DNA of 64,000 nt from Areca catechu (GCA_021397845.1 CM038039.1:6069731-6133730); one strand, 5' to 3'; positions 18,704 to 30,765 are shown, counted from the first letter of the stretch. Notes: a model not told the origin generated them from the sequence alone. Made by a program: numbers and translations.

Positions 18704-21700
18704 CCACGATCTTGCCAAGTTAAGCTTTCTCCCATTGTTTTCGAATGATTAAAAGATCTGCCTCTTTTTCGTTCTGTTCTTACATGAGGGAGCGAGTAAT
18801 TTCTGGAGATATTCGGTTGCTTTCTTGCTCTTCTTAGCAGTTCTTTTACTTGATTCAAATTTTTGAGTGCCTACTGTTTGTGGTGGGCATTGTAAAGACC
18901 TCTCGAGTCAAATTTTGTCTGTAATCTGGGGCGATTATGATAAATTTAACCTCGTGGTGGAACCAGAAAATTCTCCTTGGTCAAAGGTAGAAGACGAGGG
19001 GATCTACGGAACTCTGATGAAATCCGCAAACTGGTTGGACACAGATTACATACTGACATTTTTCAGTCCTTTATTCCCCCCAAACATAGAGTAGCATGCT
19101 TTATTCTTGTTTGTGCTAGTGCTTGTGTTATGGTGTTTTGTATTTAGAGGATAGACTGCTAAAAGGGCCTCTCTCCTTAGGTCCTTGGTCTGAGGGCTGA
19201 AACCCACAGTTAGAGCAGAGGCTCTGAACCAAATTTTTCAAGGTGTTCCTACACAAATAGGATTCACCTATCCTAGGGTTTTGGGATTACATCTTTTGTA
19301 TATTAGGGCATTTCGAGGGCTTGAGAGATTCGAGGTCTTTTATATTAGGGTTTTCTCTTATTCTCTTGGAACTTTCTCCATCATTAGTTAGGCTTTCTCG
19401 ATTGTCTCCACTTCTGGATGTTGGCCGTAGGCTGAACCACAATTCTTTTCTCCTCTCTCTCTCTGCTTTGCTGTCTCCGGATCTAATTTATTTACACAAC
19501 ATGATGGATCAATGTTGTGTCTAAGGAGCAGTCCTGGCAAATACTTTCATCCAATTACTTTTGGCTTACCATGGTGAGGTGAGGATGTAGTAGTCCATTT
19601 TTAAATCTGGTCGGGGTGTCTAGGTTGGCTTTGCACCACAATGTGTCTGGTGGATGAAGCGATCAAATGGAAGAAAGTGCAAGAATCCTTTTGTTGAAAA
19701 AGAAGGATTCCAATAATAAGAAAAGAGAAGGGCACCTTGGGACCCTAGGTGGTGCCTCCAAATGCATTTTATTTATGGGATAAAATCGGAAGTGAAATGA
19801 AAATAAGATAAAGTTGAACCAGGGAACAGATGTGTTAAAAAAAGGAAGTCACCTCTTTTTAGAGAAATTTTGCTAGATTGGCAGTTTGAGGAGGAAGAAG
19901 AGTAGAGATAAGAGAAGAAGAGGCTGGAATCTGAAATGTAGTCAATCATGTAACTTGGACATGCATAAAAAATGTACATAAAGAGTGGGTGAGAGATTAT
20001 TTAATATAAAGACAATATGTTTGATGATTCAAGGTGATGGATAGGCACCCTTGGATGTGTTGGGTTCCTTACTATGTGATGAGCATCTAGGGATGGCTTT
20101 TCTTAGGAAGATGATTCGGGGGTGGTAGACAAAATGAGGGAACACACTTCATTATATCATGTGTTCATCAAGATTGAGTTAGGTTGATATCATTGTCAAC
20201 GTCTTTTTTCATATTGATTGGATGTGCAACAGCTTGTGCATCTCACATCTGATATTAAGTAGGTGTCTTGCAAGAAAATTTTATTTTGTGACAGTACTGC
20301 AGTTGATAACGAAATTCTTGTTTTAGACTGAGCATGGGTGTGCAACTGAATTCAGATCTGGAAGATCAGAAAGATTTTGTACCTGCAAGCTTGAATATTA
20401 TGCTCTTTATTTCTTGATGGAACCAACCAAATTAACAATAGCTCAACTATAAGTTTGAGTCTCATAAGTCAAGATATACCATCAAGATATGTCAGAAGAA
20501 GTAATGTCATGCAAAACAACTGTAGTCACTTCCTTAAAAACAGTAGCTTAGTTCCACATGGTCCAGGGGCATCCTTCCTACATGCCTGAATCTTTTCAAT
20601 TTTGCTGTTTATCATAATTACCTTTACAAAAGACATAGCATCTTTAGACATGCTCTGTGTGTTATCTTCCTGTTTTAATGATCACGAATGATTATGAGAA
20701 ACTTCTGATCTCAACTGTCTCGATGCTAAAAGGGCCTTTCCACTTGGGTCCTTGACTTGAGGCCTGAAACCCATAGTGGGGGCAGAGGCCCTGATCCAAT
20801 TTTTTTTGAGATGATCATACACAAATAGGATTCGCCTATCCTAGGGTTTTTGGGATTATATTTTTTGTGTATTGGGGCTTTTCAAGAGCTTGACAGATTT
20901 GGGGGCTTTTATATTGGGGTTTTCTCTTCTTCTGCTTGTACTTTCTCTCCATCATTAGTGAAACTTTCTCAATTGTTTCCACCAATGTATGTAGGCTGTA
21001 GGCTGAACCACATAAATCTTTGGGTTCTTTTATATTGGGGTTTGCTTCTCTTTTGCTTGTACTTTCTCCATCATTAGTGAAACTTTCTCAATTGTGTCCA
21101 CCTATGTATGTAGGCTGCAGGCCGAACTACATAAATCTTTTCCTCAGTGTGTGTGTGTGTGTGTTTGCTTTGCTATCTCTAGATCTAATCTATTTACACA
21201 ACACCATGGATCTAATTTGTGACTAAGTAATAGTTCCTGGCAAATAATTTCATTCAATTACTTTTGTCATACCATGGTGAGGTAAATATGTAGTAGCCTA
21301 TTTTTAAACCTGTTGGGGATGTCTAAGCTGGCTTTGCACCACGCTGTGTGTGGTGGACAAAGGGATCTGATGTAAGAAATGTGTAAGAAGCAGTTTGTTG
21401 AACAAATAAGGATTCCAAGAATAAGAAAAGAGAAAGGGTACCTTGGGACCCTAGGTGATGCATCCAAATGCATTATATTTATGAGACAAAATCAGAAGAG
21501 ATTTGAAAATAAGATAAGTTGAACCGTGGAACAGATGTATTAAATAAAGAAATTCACCTCTTTTAAGAGAAATTTGGCTAGACTGGTAGTTTGAAGGGGA
21601 GGAAGAGTAGAGATGAGAGAAGAAGAGGCTAGGACCTGAAATGTAATCAATCATGTACCTTGGACATGCATAGAAATGTACATAAAGAATTGGCAAGAGA

Positions 21701-24700
21701 TCATTCTAATATAAGGTTGATATTTTTGATGATTCAAGGCGGTGGATAGAACCCTTGGATGTGTTGGGGGCCTTGCTATGAGGTGGGCATTTAGAGTGCC
21801 TCATCCACAAATGGGGAAAAAAACGGAAAGAAAAACCCTTCTTGCTTTTGTGCTATTCAACTTCAAGGGATGCTGAGAAAGTTTTTTTTTTTTAAATCTG
21901 CCTGACTGATTGGGAAAACTGCATGACTGCCGCACCTCAGACGAGCACTCAGGTGGCTGCAGAATTCATTTTAATAAAACTGCTCATTGGTAGACTTTGA
22001 GACCATTCCTATTTGTATAAAATTAATGTTGGCTCATGTAAATTGAGAGGTGCCACTGTTGATCATAAACTAAAACATGTTCGGAAACAAATAATATGTG
22101 TTGGAGCTTTCTATTTTTATGCATTAAGTAGATACAAGATGAATGCTACCAATGCAGCTGATGTGTTAGAATGTAAGTTTGAATTTAATTTGGGAGTCCG
22201 TTTCGTTGATCAGTGATTGCAATTTGCACTACTCAAGCACATAAAAACTAATTATTGTTTGGTTTGGATGCTTCGAAACTATAATTCAAATGAAACATTC
22301 TATCATGTCATTAAAACTGTTAGTTTTGCAACTACTCAATGCACAAATTATTTGTGCAAGCAATCTTTTTTTTTGTTGCCCAATGGTGCGGGTAATGACC
22401 TAGTAATAGGTATGCACTGATAGAGTTAAGCCTAAGTGTCCAAATCCTTCTGTTAGGATTCTAGTTCGGTATTTATGGAGATGTATGAATACATTTATGT
22501 AAATCGTATCTATGTTGATTATACACATCTTCAAATATCTACCCTCTGAATTTATGGTGTTCTTTTGTCCTCCTATATTCAACTATCATACTTATTCACA
22601 TTCTTTTGAGAATGACTACATTTTTTTGAGAATGACTTCCTATCCTCTTTATGCCCTTCTTGGTTCCCGTTACCAATTTTTACACTTGGATGGTTCATGC
22701 CACCATTTATGGAGATTCTTACTATAATTATTGCACCTGACATATCTTTGAAACTTGGGGATCTGTCCTTGCTGGTGCCTCCAGTTGAGTATCAGCATCC
22801 TATTTCAAATTGCGGAGCATTGTGATGACTCGTATGCCAGTACCGAATTTTGCAAGCCACCATTTCTTTCTTGCAGCTATCCATTGTCAACATTAGCTAT
22901 AACTTATTTCTGAGGTTGCCAAGATTTCTTAGTTCTACGAGATTGTATCTGGCAGTTTTTCTGCTCTTTAGCTAATCTAGGTGTGAGATTTTATTTTGAC
23001 TCCCTTGTTAATACTTCATCTCTGGCGAGTGAAATTACAAAATTGAAACTTGATTTAGTAGTTCAATCGAACAATATGTGATTCATAAGTTCATGCTTAG
23101 TAAGTTTTGCAGCTATAACCAGGATGACAATATACTATTATCAATCACTATTTCTTGTAGTCCTGAATGGCCACAGTGTTAGTTAGATGTGAAGAATACC
23201 TTTCTTCACCAGCTTTTTGCTATTGAACTTTTTAATCCACATCATGTTAGCCATCTTCACGGACAATTTATGGCCTCGATTAAGCTCCTTCAACTTGGTT
23301 TACAAAATTTAGTTGGGTAACCATTATGGTGGTTCACTTTAGAAGACATGGTAAGATTGAGAAGAACTTTCATCCATGCTTCAACCATAGACGTAACATT
23401 GCCTCTCTGTGTTGATGATATGATTATTATTGGAGATGATCATCTAAAGGTTTAATCCTGTTGTTGGCAGTTTTTATTGAATAATGCTGATTTAATTAGA
23501 CTTGTTTGCTCTTTTAAGAGAAAATGCACTGCTAAAGCCATTCTTGTGTTTTGAAATGACAAACACGTGTGACTCTAATGTTCCTCAAATCTTATGGGAA
23601 GTGTGGGCCATGCGATAGGGAGCCTCTGCTTGACCTTTGAATTTTTTTTTCCCCCTTATGTCTTTCATGTGGTCGGTCAAGTTGTTGTAAGTTGTTGTGC
23701 TATCGCAAAATCCCCTCGTGGTGCTATAGTCCTATCATCTTCCACTATCTTTTTAGCATCATCAGCTGAGCACTTCCTCTCACCCTCCTTTCAGCTTCTG
23801 TTTATTCTTGTCTATATGTTGATTAGATAAATAATACATTGGACACCTAGTTGGTTGGTGACTTTGTTGTGTTGATTGTCTTAATCAAGGCGATTTGTCT
23901 TTCTACTTCTTTGCTGATGTGCAGGTCCCTCCTGATTCTCCTTTCAACTTTGCCATGGTAATTAATGTTGCTTACAACCTGTTTGGATGGTTGGGCCCAA
24001 AATTCCATGGGATTCATGGGCTGGGCTTATATAATCAGCCAAGTTAGGATGTACCAGGCCTATTTTTATGAAAACCCAGAGAACCATTGGAGTGGGTCGG
24101 CCCAAGTCCCATAGGGAGAAAAAAAGACATCAGAGGCCCTACCCACAAATCCTATGGGATTTTGGACCCAACCATCCAAGCATGCCCTTAGGTTGCTGGT
24201 AATCTATTTTCTATTGGCATATGAAGCATATTAAGATTACACTTCACATGTCATCATTATTTTGCTAGGATGCTCTTCTGATGCATGCTTCCTTTACAAT
24301 CAAGCTATGGTTTTTTTGCAAATTACATATTATTCTATGATTTTTATTCCTCCTGGGCAAATGCCAAATGTAATCACCCATCATCAATAGGCATGTTTTC
24401 TAGGTGGATCTGCTGAGTAGCTTTTTAAATAATTTGTTATCTTTTACTATCATCATTTTTTATGCTTCTTTATTTTATTTGATGTTTTCTTAAATTTATT
24501 TCTGCTCTTTTTTCTTGTTTTCTTTCATTCTGCATGGCCATCCTTGTAACTGGCTTGTGTCAGGAATGTTAGCACTAGTGCATCAGTTGATGCTAGGTTG
24601 ACCGTGTGAAAGCAAAAGAAAAGACCAGAAAATGGATTGTGTCCGATTCAGCTACGAATTAGGTACCAAATAAAATAGAGCGAAACCTTCATTTGATGAT

Positions 24701-24740
24701 TGATGAGGTTCCGGAGCAGTCAATGCTGGACATAGAACCC

Positions 24741-24771
<31 letters not shown>

Positions 24772-25978
24772 AATCTCTCTTTTTTTAGGTGAAATACTGG
24801 CCGGAGAAATCATATATTCTTGCTCAATCTTCCAGCAGGGCCTTCTTTTGAGTTGTGTTCCCTAGTCAAATCCCATGTTGCTACAACTAGCTTGGTTTTC
24901 TTGTTCTTACCATTGCACAGTCGGGGGAAAATGGTCTTGGGTAAAAATATGTCAAGTCTGGAGTAAGCAGATTGAGAGAAACTATATCCGACCTATTTTT
25001 CCATCAGATGACTTGCTGGATACATTTGTGGTTACATAATCGCTTTTCAATAAATGATTTTTGTCTTTCAAGGGACTGGTTGATTGTAAGAAGTCACAGG
25101 GGATTCTGTATAGAAGATTTCTAATTTTGTGATTGTGATATAATATGAGCAGCTCAGGTCTTCTGATGCTTCCTTATAAATTGCTCTGTGTTGTTAATTT
25201 GTGTAATATGTCTGCTGTTGTGCTTACCATGCTCGTTGGTTTTGGATTTATGCAGGAGAAGGTCTACCAATGGATCTTGAGACAACATGAGGAAGGGTCA
25301 AGGGTCAACATAGATGATATACTTACATATATCCAGGTGTTATCACAACGATTATCATCTAACTTTGTTATTATTATCTAGCTATATTTTTTCTGTTTTT
25401 CATCTTTGAGAACATGTTTTTGATTCATGGATGCAAACCACATTCAGTGCTATAGATATGATGCCTTTATTTGTTTAACTTTTTTGGGTTTTTATTTCCC
25501 TCCTTTTGCTTAGATGCATATCTAGTTTCCCAACAAAATAACCCCTCTTTTTTTCCTTTTTTTCTTTTCTTTTGCTTGGATGCATCTTAAATTCTTCAAT
25601 TAAATGCGGCATTACCTGCTATTTGAATATCAAGTATCGTTATTAAGAACCTGGTAACCTTGTTGCAAGTTCTATCAGCCACTTTAGGCCACCGTCAGAA
25701 TTCCACATTTCTAAATTCAATCATCCCTGTTTAGAATTTGGTTCATTTAATTTGTATGATTCGTTATTTCCATTGTAATTAATCTTGAGTTTAAAAGTGG
25801 TAATAATGCATATAGGCAACTTACTGCCAACAAGGATGGAGGTTAGCACATTCTTTGTTTTTGTTGCATGATTTGATCTGCATCATATATTCTACATATG
25901 CTTTTTACAATTTGCAGTTGCCCCATGTTATTTTATGCCTTCTTGTTCGGTTACCATGTATAATATATATATATATAT

Positions 25979-26009
<31 letters not shown>

Positions 26010-26514
26010 ACCGGGCATGCATTATGCACTATACAGGTCTTGTTGGTGATGGTAAATTTAATAAATTGCAACTGTCAGAGAACTTAAAAGTTGGTTTTTG
26101 CAGAATGAGATGGATTATGGAGGAGAGGATGCAATAGTTTCTCCAAGATTGCAATTCCAACACCAACATCCACATCTCCAAACTGCAATGCATTTTACGA
26201 ACTCGAACTCCCAACCACCATCTGGTTTTTTCGGGCAGGGAGCGATTGGACTTGCTCCACGGCCTAGTCATTCCGATCAGTCGAAAAATTCAGTTTTCTC
26301 GAATGCTCTTTCTAGCCCTGTTCGCAGGAGTCTTCAGCCCTACCATCTGGCTGAGGGAAGTGGATATTATGCAAGTGGTTGTCTGTCCACCGGAAATGGA
26401 GCTAGGAACCAGGAAGCGAACACTGTCAGTCAAAGCCGGGAGTCTAATTGTCCCAGCTCGAACGACTCATCCATGGATATGCATTCCGACAGCCCTACTC
26501 ATGAATCTTACTGA
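18253..26514 (+). CDS. Host gene, HAPSTR1/TAPR1-like protein (three exons, about 216 aa)
   Basis: Predicted CDS joins 18253-18411, 25256-25336 and 26104-26514 (159 + 81 + 411 bases, 217 codons with stop). Both introns are GT..AG and in phase 0. The N-terminal 80 residues form a conserved helical block (TLYSTFCSAANSLSQLY, QQKVSFQAGERHALEKVYQW) and the rest is a low-complexity tail with SPR, SVFSNALSSPVRRSLQPYHL and a C-terminal DSPTHESY. The block resembles animal HAPSTR1 (C16orf72/TAPR1, former DUF4588), a HUWE1-associated stress-response regulator: both share an F-x-x-A-A...LY...Q...F pattern. The MARKRK start suggests a nuclear protein. Family membership is recognised from memory, not from a search; plant function is not established. 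No stops or frameshifts, so the gene looks intact. Intron 1 is very long (6.84 kb). Confidence 0.82.
18646..18699 (+). repeat. 54-base T homopolymer
   Basis: Uninterrupted T run in intron 1. Prone to sequencing-length error; its reverse complement makes a false poly-lysine ORF on the minus strand. Confidence 0.9.
19157..20085 (+). repeat. Intronic long direct repeat, copy 1
   Basis: Starts TGCTAAAAGGGCCT and ends near GATGAGCA. Matches 20724-21789 along its length at moderate divergence (shared blocks such as AGGATTC(A/G)CCTATCCTAGGG and GGACATGCATA). TG...CA ends and similar length would suit a pair of LTRs, but the 640 bp between the copies show no retroelement gene and no primer site, so identity is open. 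Confidence 0.65.
20724..21789 (+). repeat. Intronic long direct repeat, copy 2
   Basis: Same orientation as 19157-20085 and longer because of an internal tandem duplication of about 121 bp (20898-21018 and 21019-21139). Includes a short TG microsatellite at about 21149-21164. Confidence 0.65.
23160..23455 (+). pseudogene. Degenerate Ty1/copia RT fragment in intron 1
   Basis: Broken frames give LDVKNTFLHQLF (copia RT block DVKNAFLHG) at 23183 and, about 75 residues later, CVDDMIIIGDDHLK (YVDDMIITGDD block) at about 23408. The order, spacing and intermediate HLHGQF (family: RLHKALYGLKQ) fit copia RT. No LTRs recognised; a relic. Confidence 0.62.
23975..24191. mobile_element. 217-bp MITE with long terminal inverted repeats
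   Basis: The left arm TTTGGATGGTTGGGCCCAAA and, on the other strand, the right arm CTTGGATGGTTGGGTCCAAA continue as matching inverted repeats for about 40 bp. Flanks GTTGCTTA (23967-23974) and GTTGCTGG (24192-24199) agree at six of eight bases, suggesting an 8-bp hAT-type duplication. It lies within host intron 1. Confidence 0.68.
24741..24769 (+). repeat. 29-base A homopolymer
   Basis: Uninterrupted A run within intron 1. No upstream retroposon body was recognised. Confidence 0.85.
25256..25336 (+). CDS. Host gene exon 2 (coding)
   Basis: Acceptor TTATGCAG|GAG, donor CAG|GTGTTA. Encodes 27 residues, EKVYQWILRQHEEGSRVNID then DILTYIQ, the second half of the conserved block. The short length and strong match to the surrounding domain make it a safe exon. 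Confidence 0.85.
25337..26103 (+). other. Host gene intron 2
   Basis: 767 bp, GTGTTA...TTTTTGCAG, AT-rich, with a TA microsatellite at about 25961-26009. No other feature. Confidence 0.8.
26104..26514 (+). CDS. Host gene exon 3 (coding, to stop)
   Basis: Starts AATGAGATGGATTATGGAGG and encodes 136 residues: NEMDYGGEDA, a Gln/His-rich stretch, a Ser-rich region with SSPVRRSLQPYHL, and a C-terminal SSNDSSMDMHSDSPTHESY ahead of TGA at 26512-26514. Serine-proline sites suggest phosphorylation (inference). Confidence 0.85.
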   Translation, partial: NEMDYGGEDAIVSPRLQFQHQHPHLQTAMHFTNSNSQPPSGFFGQGAIGLAPRPSHSDQSKNSVFSNALSSPVRRSLQPYHLAEGSGYYASGCLSTGNGARNQEANTVSQSRESNCPSSNDSSMDMHSDSPTHESY

Positions 26515-26850
26515 TGACCGGCTGTCCCCATGCAATAATATGGTATAGCGGTATATCCAGTTCAATAGCCTCGCTGATCCAGCTTTGTATTCTGTTAAAA
26601 TCTGCAGCTCCTTGCGAGGTAGATGCGAGATAAAGTAAGAAGAGGCAAAATATATGTTTCTCTGGTTGGGCCCTGTAGGTTAAGTTGTAGTTGTCGTATG
26701 TTAATCCCAGGGGTGTTACTCTCTCGGTCATTTCTTTTGTTGAACTGCTTAGGTATCAAATGTTTGTCTGGTGTTCGATATAAGTAAGTTGTCCGTGCAC
26801 TTCTTTCAGGAGCTCTGCTCTTAATTACATTTATATAAATAAAATATTAT
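26515..26850 (+). other. Host gene 3' UTR
   Basis: Downstream of the stop codon. AATAAA at 26838-26843 is a plausible poly(A) signal. No ORF of interest. Confidence 0.5.
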
Positions 26851-27007
26851 ATCGGAATCCCCTTATTATATCAAATAACAATTCTCCGGTCATATTCACC
26901 GCTTGTTTTCTCTGGTGCTGGGATAGGAATCTTGGACGTTTGGAGCAACCTACCTGAACTTGCGTTGCCTATAAAATTGAGCGAGTCTGGTTACATTCAT
27001 ATCCTCG

Positions 27008-28407
27008 ATGGGTGTGGTAAATTGTAGTGGTTGATTCGTGTTTGATCTATCTTAAATAGATTTGGATTGAGCTTAAATGAATTTGGATTGTAAATGGATC
27101 AATCCATTTAATTCATTTAATATATAGGTTGGGTTCAGATTTCAGGTTCTTGATTTGTTTAACCTATTTAATATACAGGTTCAAACAGATCAGGTTGGGT
27201 ACATTGTAGGGATGGCAAAATTTGACTTGATCCGTCAATCTGATCTATGTTCGATCCATCTTAAACAGATTTGGATTGAGCTTAAATGGATTTGAATCGT
27301 AAACGGGTCAATCCGTTTAATCCAATTAATATATAGATTGGGTTCAGATTTCGGGTCTTTGATATGTTTAATCCATTTAATATACGGGCGTAAATAGGTT
27401 GGGTTGGGTTGTTAATATGATTAGTAAAATTCACGGGATCACAACTGGATGTTGGGCCTAGTCTATTAGTGGGAGCATCGTTGATTGCTATTTAAGGTTT
27501 TATTAAAATCATGGTTCATCTCCTCGTCTTCCGATCTACATCTTTTTGATCTTCTCGACTTCTAGGATTTGGCTATCATTTTCTTGTGGCTCACCTCCAC
27601 TCCACCTGGTCCCCTCTTCTTCGAGCTTCTGAGCTTCTCCCATCTTCTTCTGAGCTTCTCCCATTCCTAATCTCTCGGTCATGGCGGTGCGTGGTATGTG
27701 CCTTTTCTCGGCCCTCTCTCTTTCTTCGAGCTTCTACTCGTCTCCCATTCCCGATCTCATAGCGGTGCACCTCGTCTCGGCTCCCTCTCATTCTTCGGAC
27801 TTCTTCCATTTTCGATCTCACGGCGATGCACGGCGTGCATCTTCCCTCGGTCCCCTCTTCTTCAGGCTGCTCCCATCTCTGATCTGACGGCAATGCACCG
27901 TGCGCGGCAATGGCGGTGTGCATCTCTTCCCAGCGCCCTCTCCTTTTTCGGGCTTCTCCCCCCTCTCATTGCAATGTGCACCCCCTGGCTCCCAGTCCCC
28001 TCTCCTTCTGGCTTCTACCATTTCTCATGGTGGTTCGCATCTCCCCAGCTAGCTTCTCCCTTCTCCTTCTATGTGCTACTTCTGCTTGCTATTTTAAACA
28101 GGTTAAATATGTTGGGTTGGGTTAACATAAATAGGTTAAACGGGTTGAGTTGGATCGGGTTGTATTATTAGATTATTTGTTCATTAAACATGTTAAATAG
28201 ATCGGGTTAAGTTGGTTAGCAGGTTACTTGTTTAATAAAGAGATTAAACGGATCGGATCGAGTAATCTGTTTATTAAATAGATTAGATTCAGATTTTAAA
28301 TTATAATCTATTTAATAAATAAATCAAATTTATATTAAAATTTTTTTGATCCAATTCAAATTTAACTCTATCCGTATATATCCGATCCAGCTCGATCGCC
28401 ATCCCTA
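27008..28407. mobile_element. hAT-like non-autonomous element with duplicated left end
   Basis: Ends TAGGGATGGCAAAATTTGA (27207) and, as reverse complement at 28407, TAGGGATGGCGATCGAGC; subterminal DNA is full of GGATCGG/TTTAATCCATTTAA-type repeats common in such elements. About 200 bp of the left end is repeated in tandem at 27008-27206 (the blocks TTTGGATTGAGCTTAAATG and GGTTGGGTTCAGATTTC occur twice). No matching 8-bp flanks were found, so the ends are provisional. Confidence 0.45.
27660..28050. repeat. GC-rich tandem repeats (60-85 bp) within the hAT-like element
   Basis: About six irregular copies of a pyrimidine-rich unit of the form GATCTCACGGCGATGCACGG plus CTTCGGGCTTCTCCCATT. They produce overlapping ORFs of 60-157 residues on both strands, which I regard as repeat artefacts. 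Confidence 0.6.
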
Positions 28408-28419
28408 TAAATTTTTTTT

Positions 28420-30314
28420 AAGTACGATGGAATAATGCGTGGGATGTTAATCATATCCAGGTTTGGGAGGGGAGCACGGCTGCGAATTTTGACCGTGCTC
28501 GTGCTGTCGTAAGTAGCCTTGCAGGTTGCCTTTCCCATCGGCTTGGGGAAATGTTGCGTGCAAAATGAAGATATCGATCCTATTTAAAAGAAAACCACGT
28601 GCGGAATGCAGCGGGGAAATGAAATGTTGGGGGTTGCGTTCGGGCTAGCTCGTAAGCGCTGGTTCATTCTCATCACAGCAAAGGGGTGACGTGGAGGAAG
28701 GAACGAAGATAACGTTGCACAGCATCTTTCGACACAGCCTTGGCCGCGATGGCGAGAGGCGAGAAAAATGCCGTGGTAGAGATACGAAGTCGCGCTTGCC
28801 GGTATGTCAAGCATTGAAATCAGTCCAAGACCAAGGGAGAGTGAGGTGTTGAACCGAGGGACCACACCACACCGGAAGCAAATTTAATTTCTTCTCCACC
28901 CAAATCGGCGAGTGTTTTGGCTGATTGGAAGACCGGAGAACAGGAGGAAAGGGTCAGGACCCAGGCCACGTATTCGAATTTGAAAAGCTGCTGGCAAGAG
29001 GGCCAGCACGACAGGTGCGTGGACCGCGAACAGTTTGACGGTCCCTATCAGGGGCCTAACATTTTGCCGTGCCTCTCCTTGGTTTCTCGTCCTCGCTTGG
29101 AGACACCAATCCCCCCTCCCCATTCCTTACCACCGGCGACTGCTGCGCCATTGACACCATGTGATGTGAGGTCCAGCCAGCACCTGTCTGCAGGCCATGA
29201 TTGGTAGCCCAACATTGCCGGACACTGCTTCATTTGATTAGAACCTTGAATAGAGAGGCTCTTATCGTTGCGGAGAATGATACAAGGGTAGTCCCTAGCG
29301 CGAAAGCCGGAAATGAAACATGAAACGGATCCATGATGGCTCCGAGCGAAACCAAACCAAACCCCCCACCCCCCCCCCCCCCAAAATAAATAAATAAATA
29401 AATAAAAAATAAAATAAATTTATTTTTAAAGCTTTTGTTGCTAGAGCTAGATCGAGCTTGAATAAGAGAGATTCAAGCTAACGATGTTATAAACAACATG
29501 TCCTGCTGTATTACCAAAAAACGCCTACTAAATTAAGTATTCCAGTTGACCAAATTGAAGACAAAATATAGGTTCTTTTTATTTTAATTTCTAAGATAGA
29601 CATAAATATTAAAATAAGTCCATCTTTAACTACTATCATAAAAAAATTAGGCGACAACTTTTGTCCAATGCATAAAACTCTTTTTTTTTTTTTTTTCTTT
29701 TTTCCCCCAAAAGAGCCTTTATAGAAAGAAAAGCAAAAAAAAAAAAAAAAAAAAGAAAGATGTTTTTCTCTCTTATGGATTCTTAAGTTCTTGAATGTAT
29801 TGAAACTTGTAGCTTCAAAATGATTATTATATTAAATCAAATTAAATAGCTTTTGATTGAAACTTCATGTTTTGGTTATCATCCATTTAATTTTATTTAA
29901 AACTTCAAGGCTTTCATATTCGATTATCAATTGCTATACTTTTAGTTACAGAGATATGATTAAATAATTGACCGGGTCCGAGCAAAAATATTTAGAGCCT
30001 GTTCAAAAATTAGATAAAATACAAGAAGGCAATATGCAAGCTCATCTATATGTTCTCGATTATTTGATACAATTCATTAAATCATAATGATCTATATTTT
30101 ACACTAAATTTTAGTGGTAGTGTAAATAAAAAATGATTATGAATAATTAATTTTTGAAAACTTATAAAAATTATGTATTAATAAATATATATAATTTTTT
30201 GTTATTATTACATACTAAAGAAATATCGAATGAATAAATTGGAGTATTTTTTTTTTTGTTAAAACATTTATTGATTACTTCTTTCTTAAAAAAATGTTCG
30301 GGTGACCAAGATAC
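28420..30314. other. Intergenic DNA, no gene identified
   Basis: 28420-29340 is GC-balanced and unique-looking, with no conserved ORF. A C run at 29360-29382 is followed by AAATA repeats to about 29420. 29420-30314 is AT-rich with T and A runs at about 29682-29701 and 29736-29754. A displaced promoter in the GC-balanced part is possible but unsupported. Confidence 0.5.
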
Positions 30315-30765
30315 CACATTATAAAAAACAGGATTATTCCTGACACTAATATTGACCTTTTTCGATGCTTTAAAAAGCATCGCTAAAAACCCTCCCGATA
30401 CTTTAAAAAGCATCGTAAAAGCATCGCGAATGCAAGGGTAGAGACTGTTTTTCCCGACGCTTTTTAAAAGCGTCGGAATTTTTTCCGATGCTTTTTAAAA
30501 GCATCTAAAAAGCGTCGATGTTTTTTTCGATATCTTTTAAAAGCATCGGGAATAGGATTATTTCCGATACTTTAAAGCATCAGGAATAACTCTGAGATAA
30601 AGTTATTCCCGGTACTTTAAAACATCGAAAATAAAGTTATTCCTGATGCTTTTTAAAAGCATTGAGAATAAGTCTATTCTCGATGCTTTAAAGCATCGGG
30701 AATAACTCCAGGATAAAGTTATTTCTGATACTTTAAAGTATCGAGAATTTTATTTTTTTTAAAAA
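30315..30765. repeat. CACTA 3' terminal and subterminal repeats
   Basis: At least ten short palindromic motifs of the form CCGATGCTTTAAAGCATCGG or CGACGCTTTTTAAAAGCGTCGG alternate with GGAATAACTC/AAAGTTATTCC. Subterminal repeats in both orientations are the binding sites of the TNPA-type protein in CACTA elements. Confidence 0.8.

Larger units (their letters stand above)
18412..25255 (+). other. Host gene intron 1 (6.84 kb)
   Basis: Begins GTTCGC and ends TTATGCAG. It holds a 54-base T run (18646-18699), two long direct repeats (19157-20085 and 20724-21789), a copia RT relic (23160-23455), a MITE (23975-24191) and a 29-base A run (24741-24769). No conserved coding segment was seen in it. Confidence 0.85.

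Noticed and set aside
18502..18858. Minus-strand ORF with poly-lysine
   Set aside because: Produced by the 54-base T homopolymer in intron 1.
18867..19094. 75-residue ORF in intron 1 considered as an extra exon
   Set aside because: No similarity that I can recognise, and exons 1 and 2 already join in phase within the conserved block.
28420..29340. Possible gene or promoter in the GC-balanced intergenic block
   Set aside because: No conserved ORF, splice pattern or clear TATA/ATG arrangement found.
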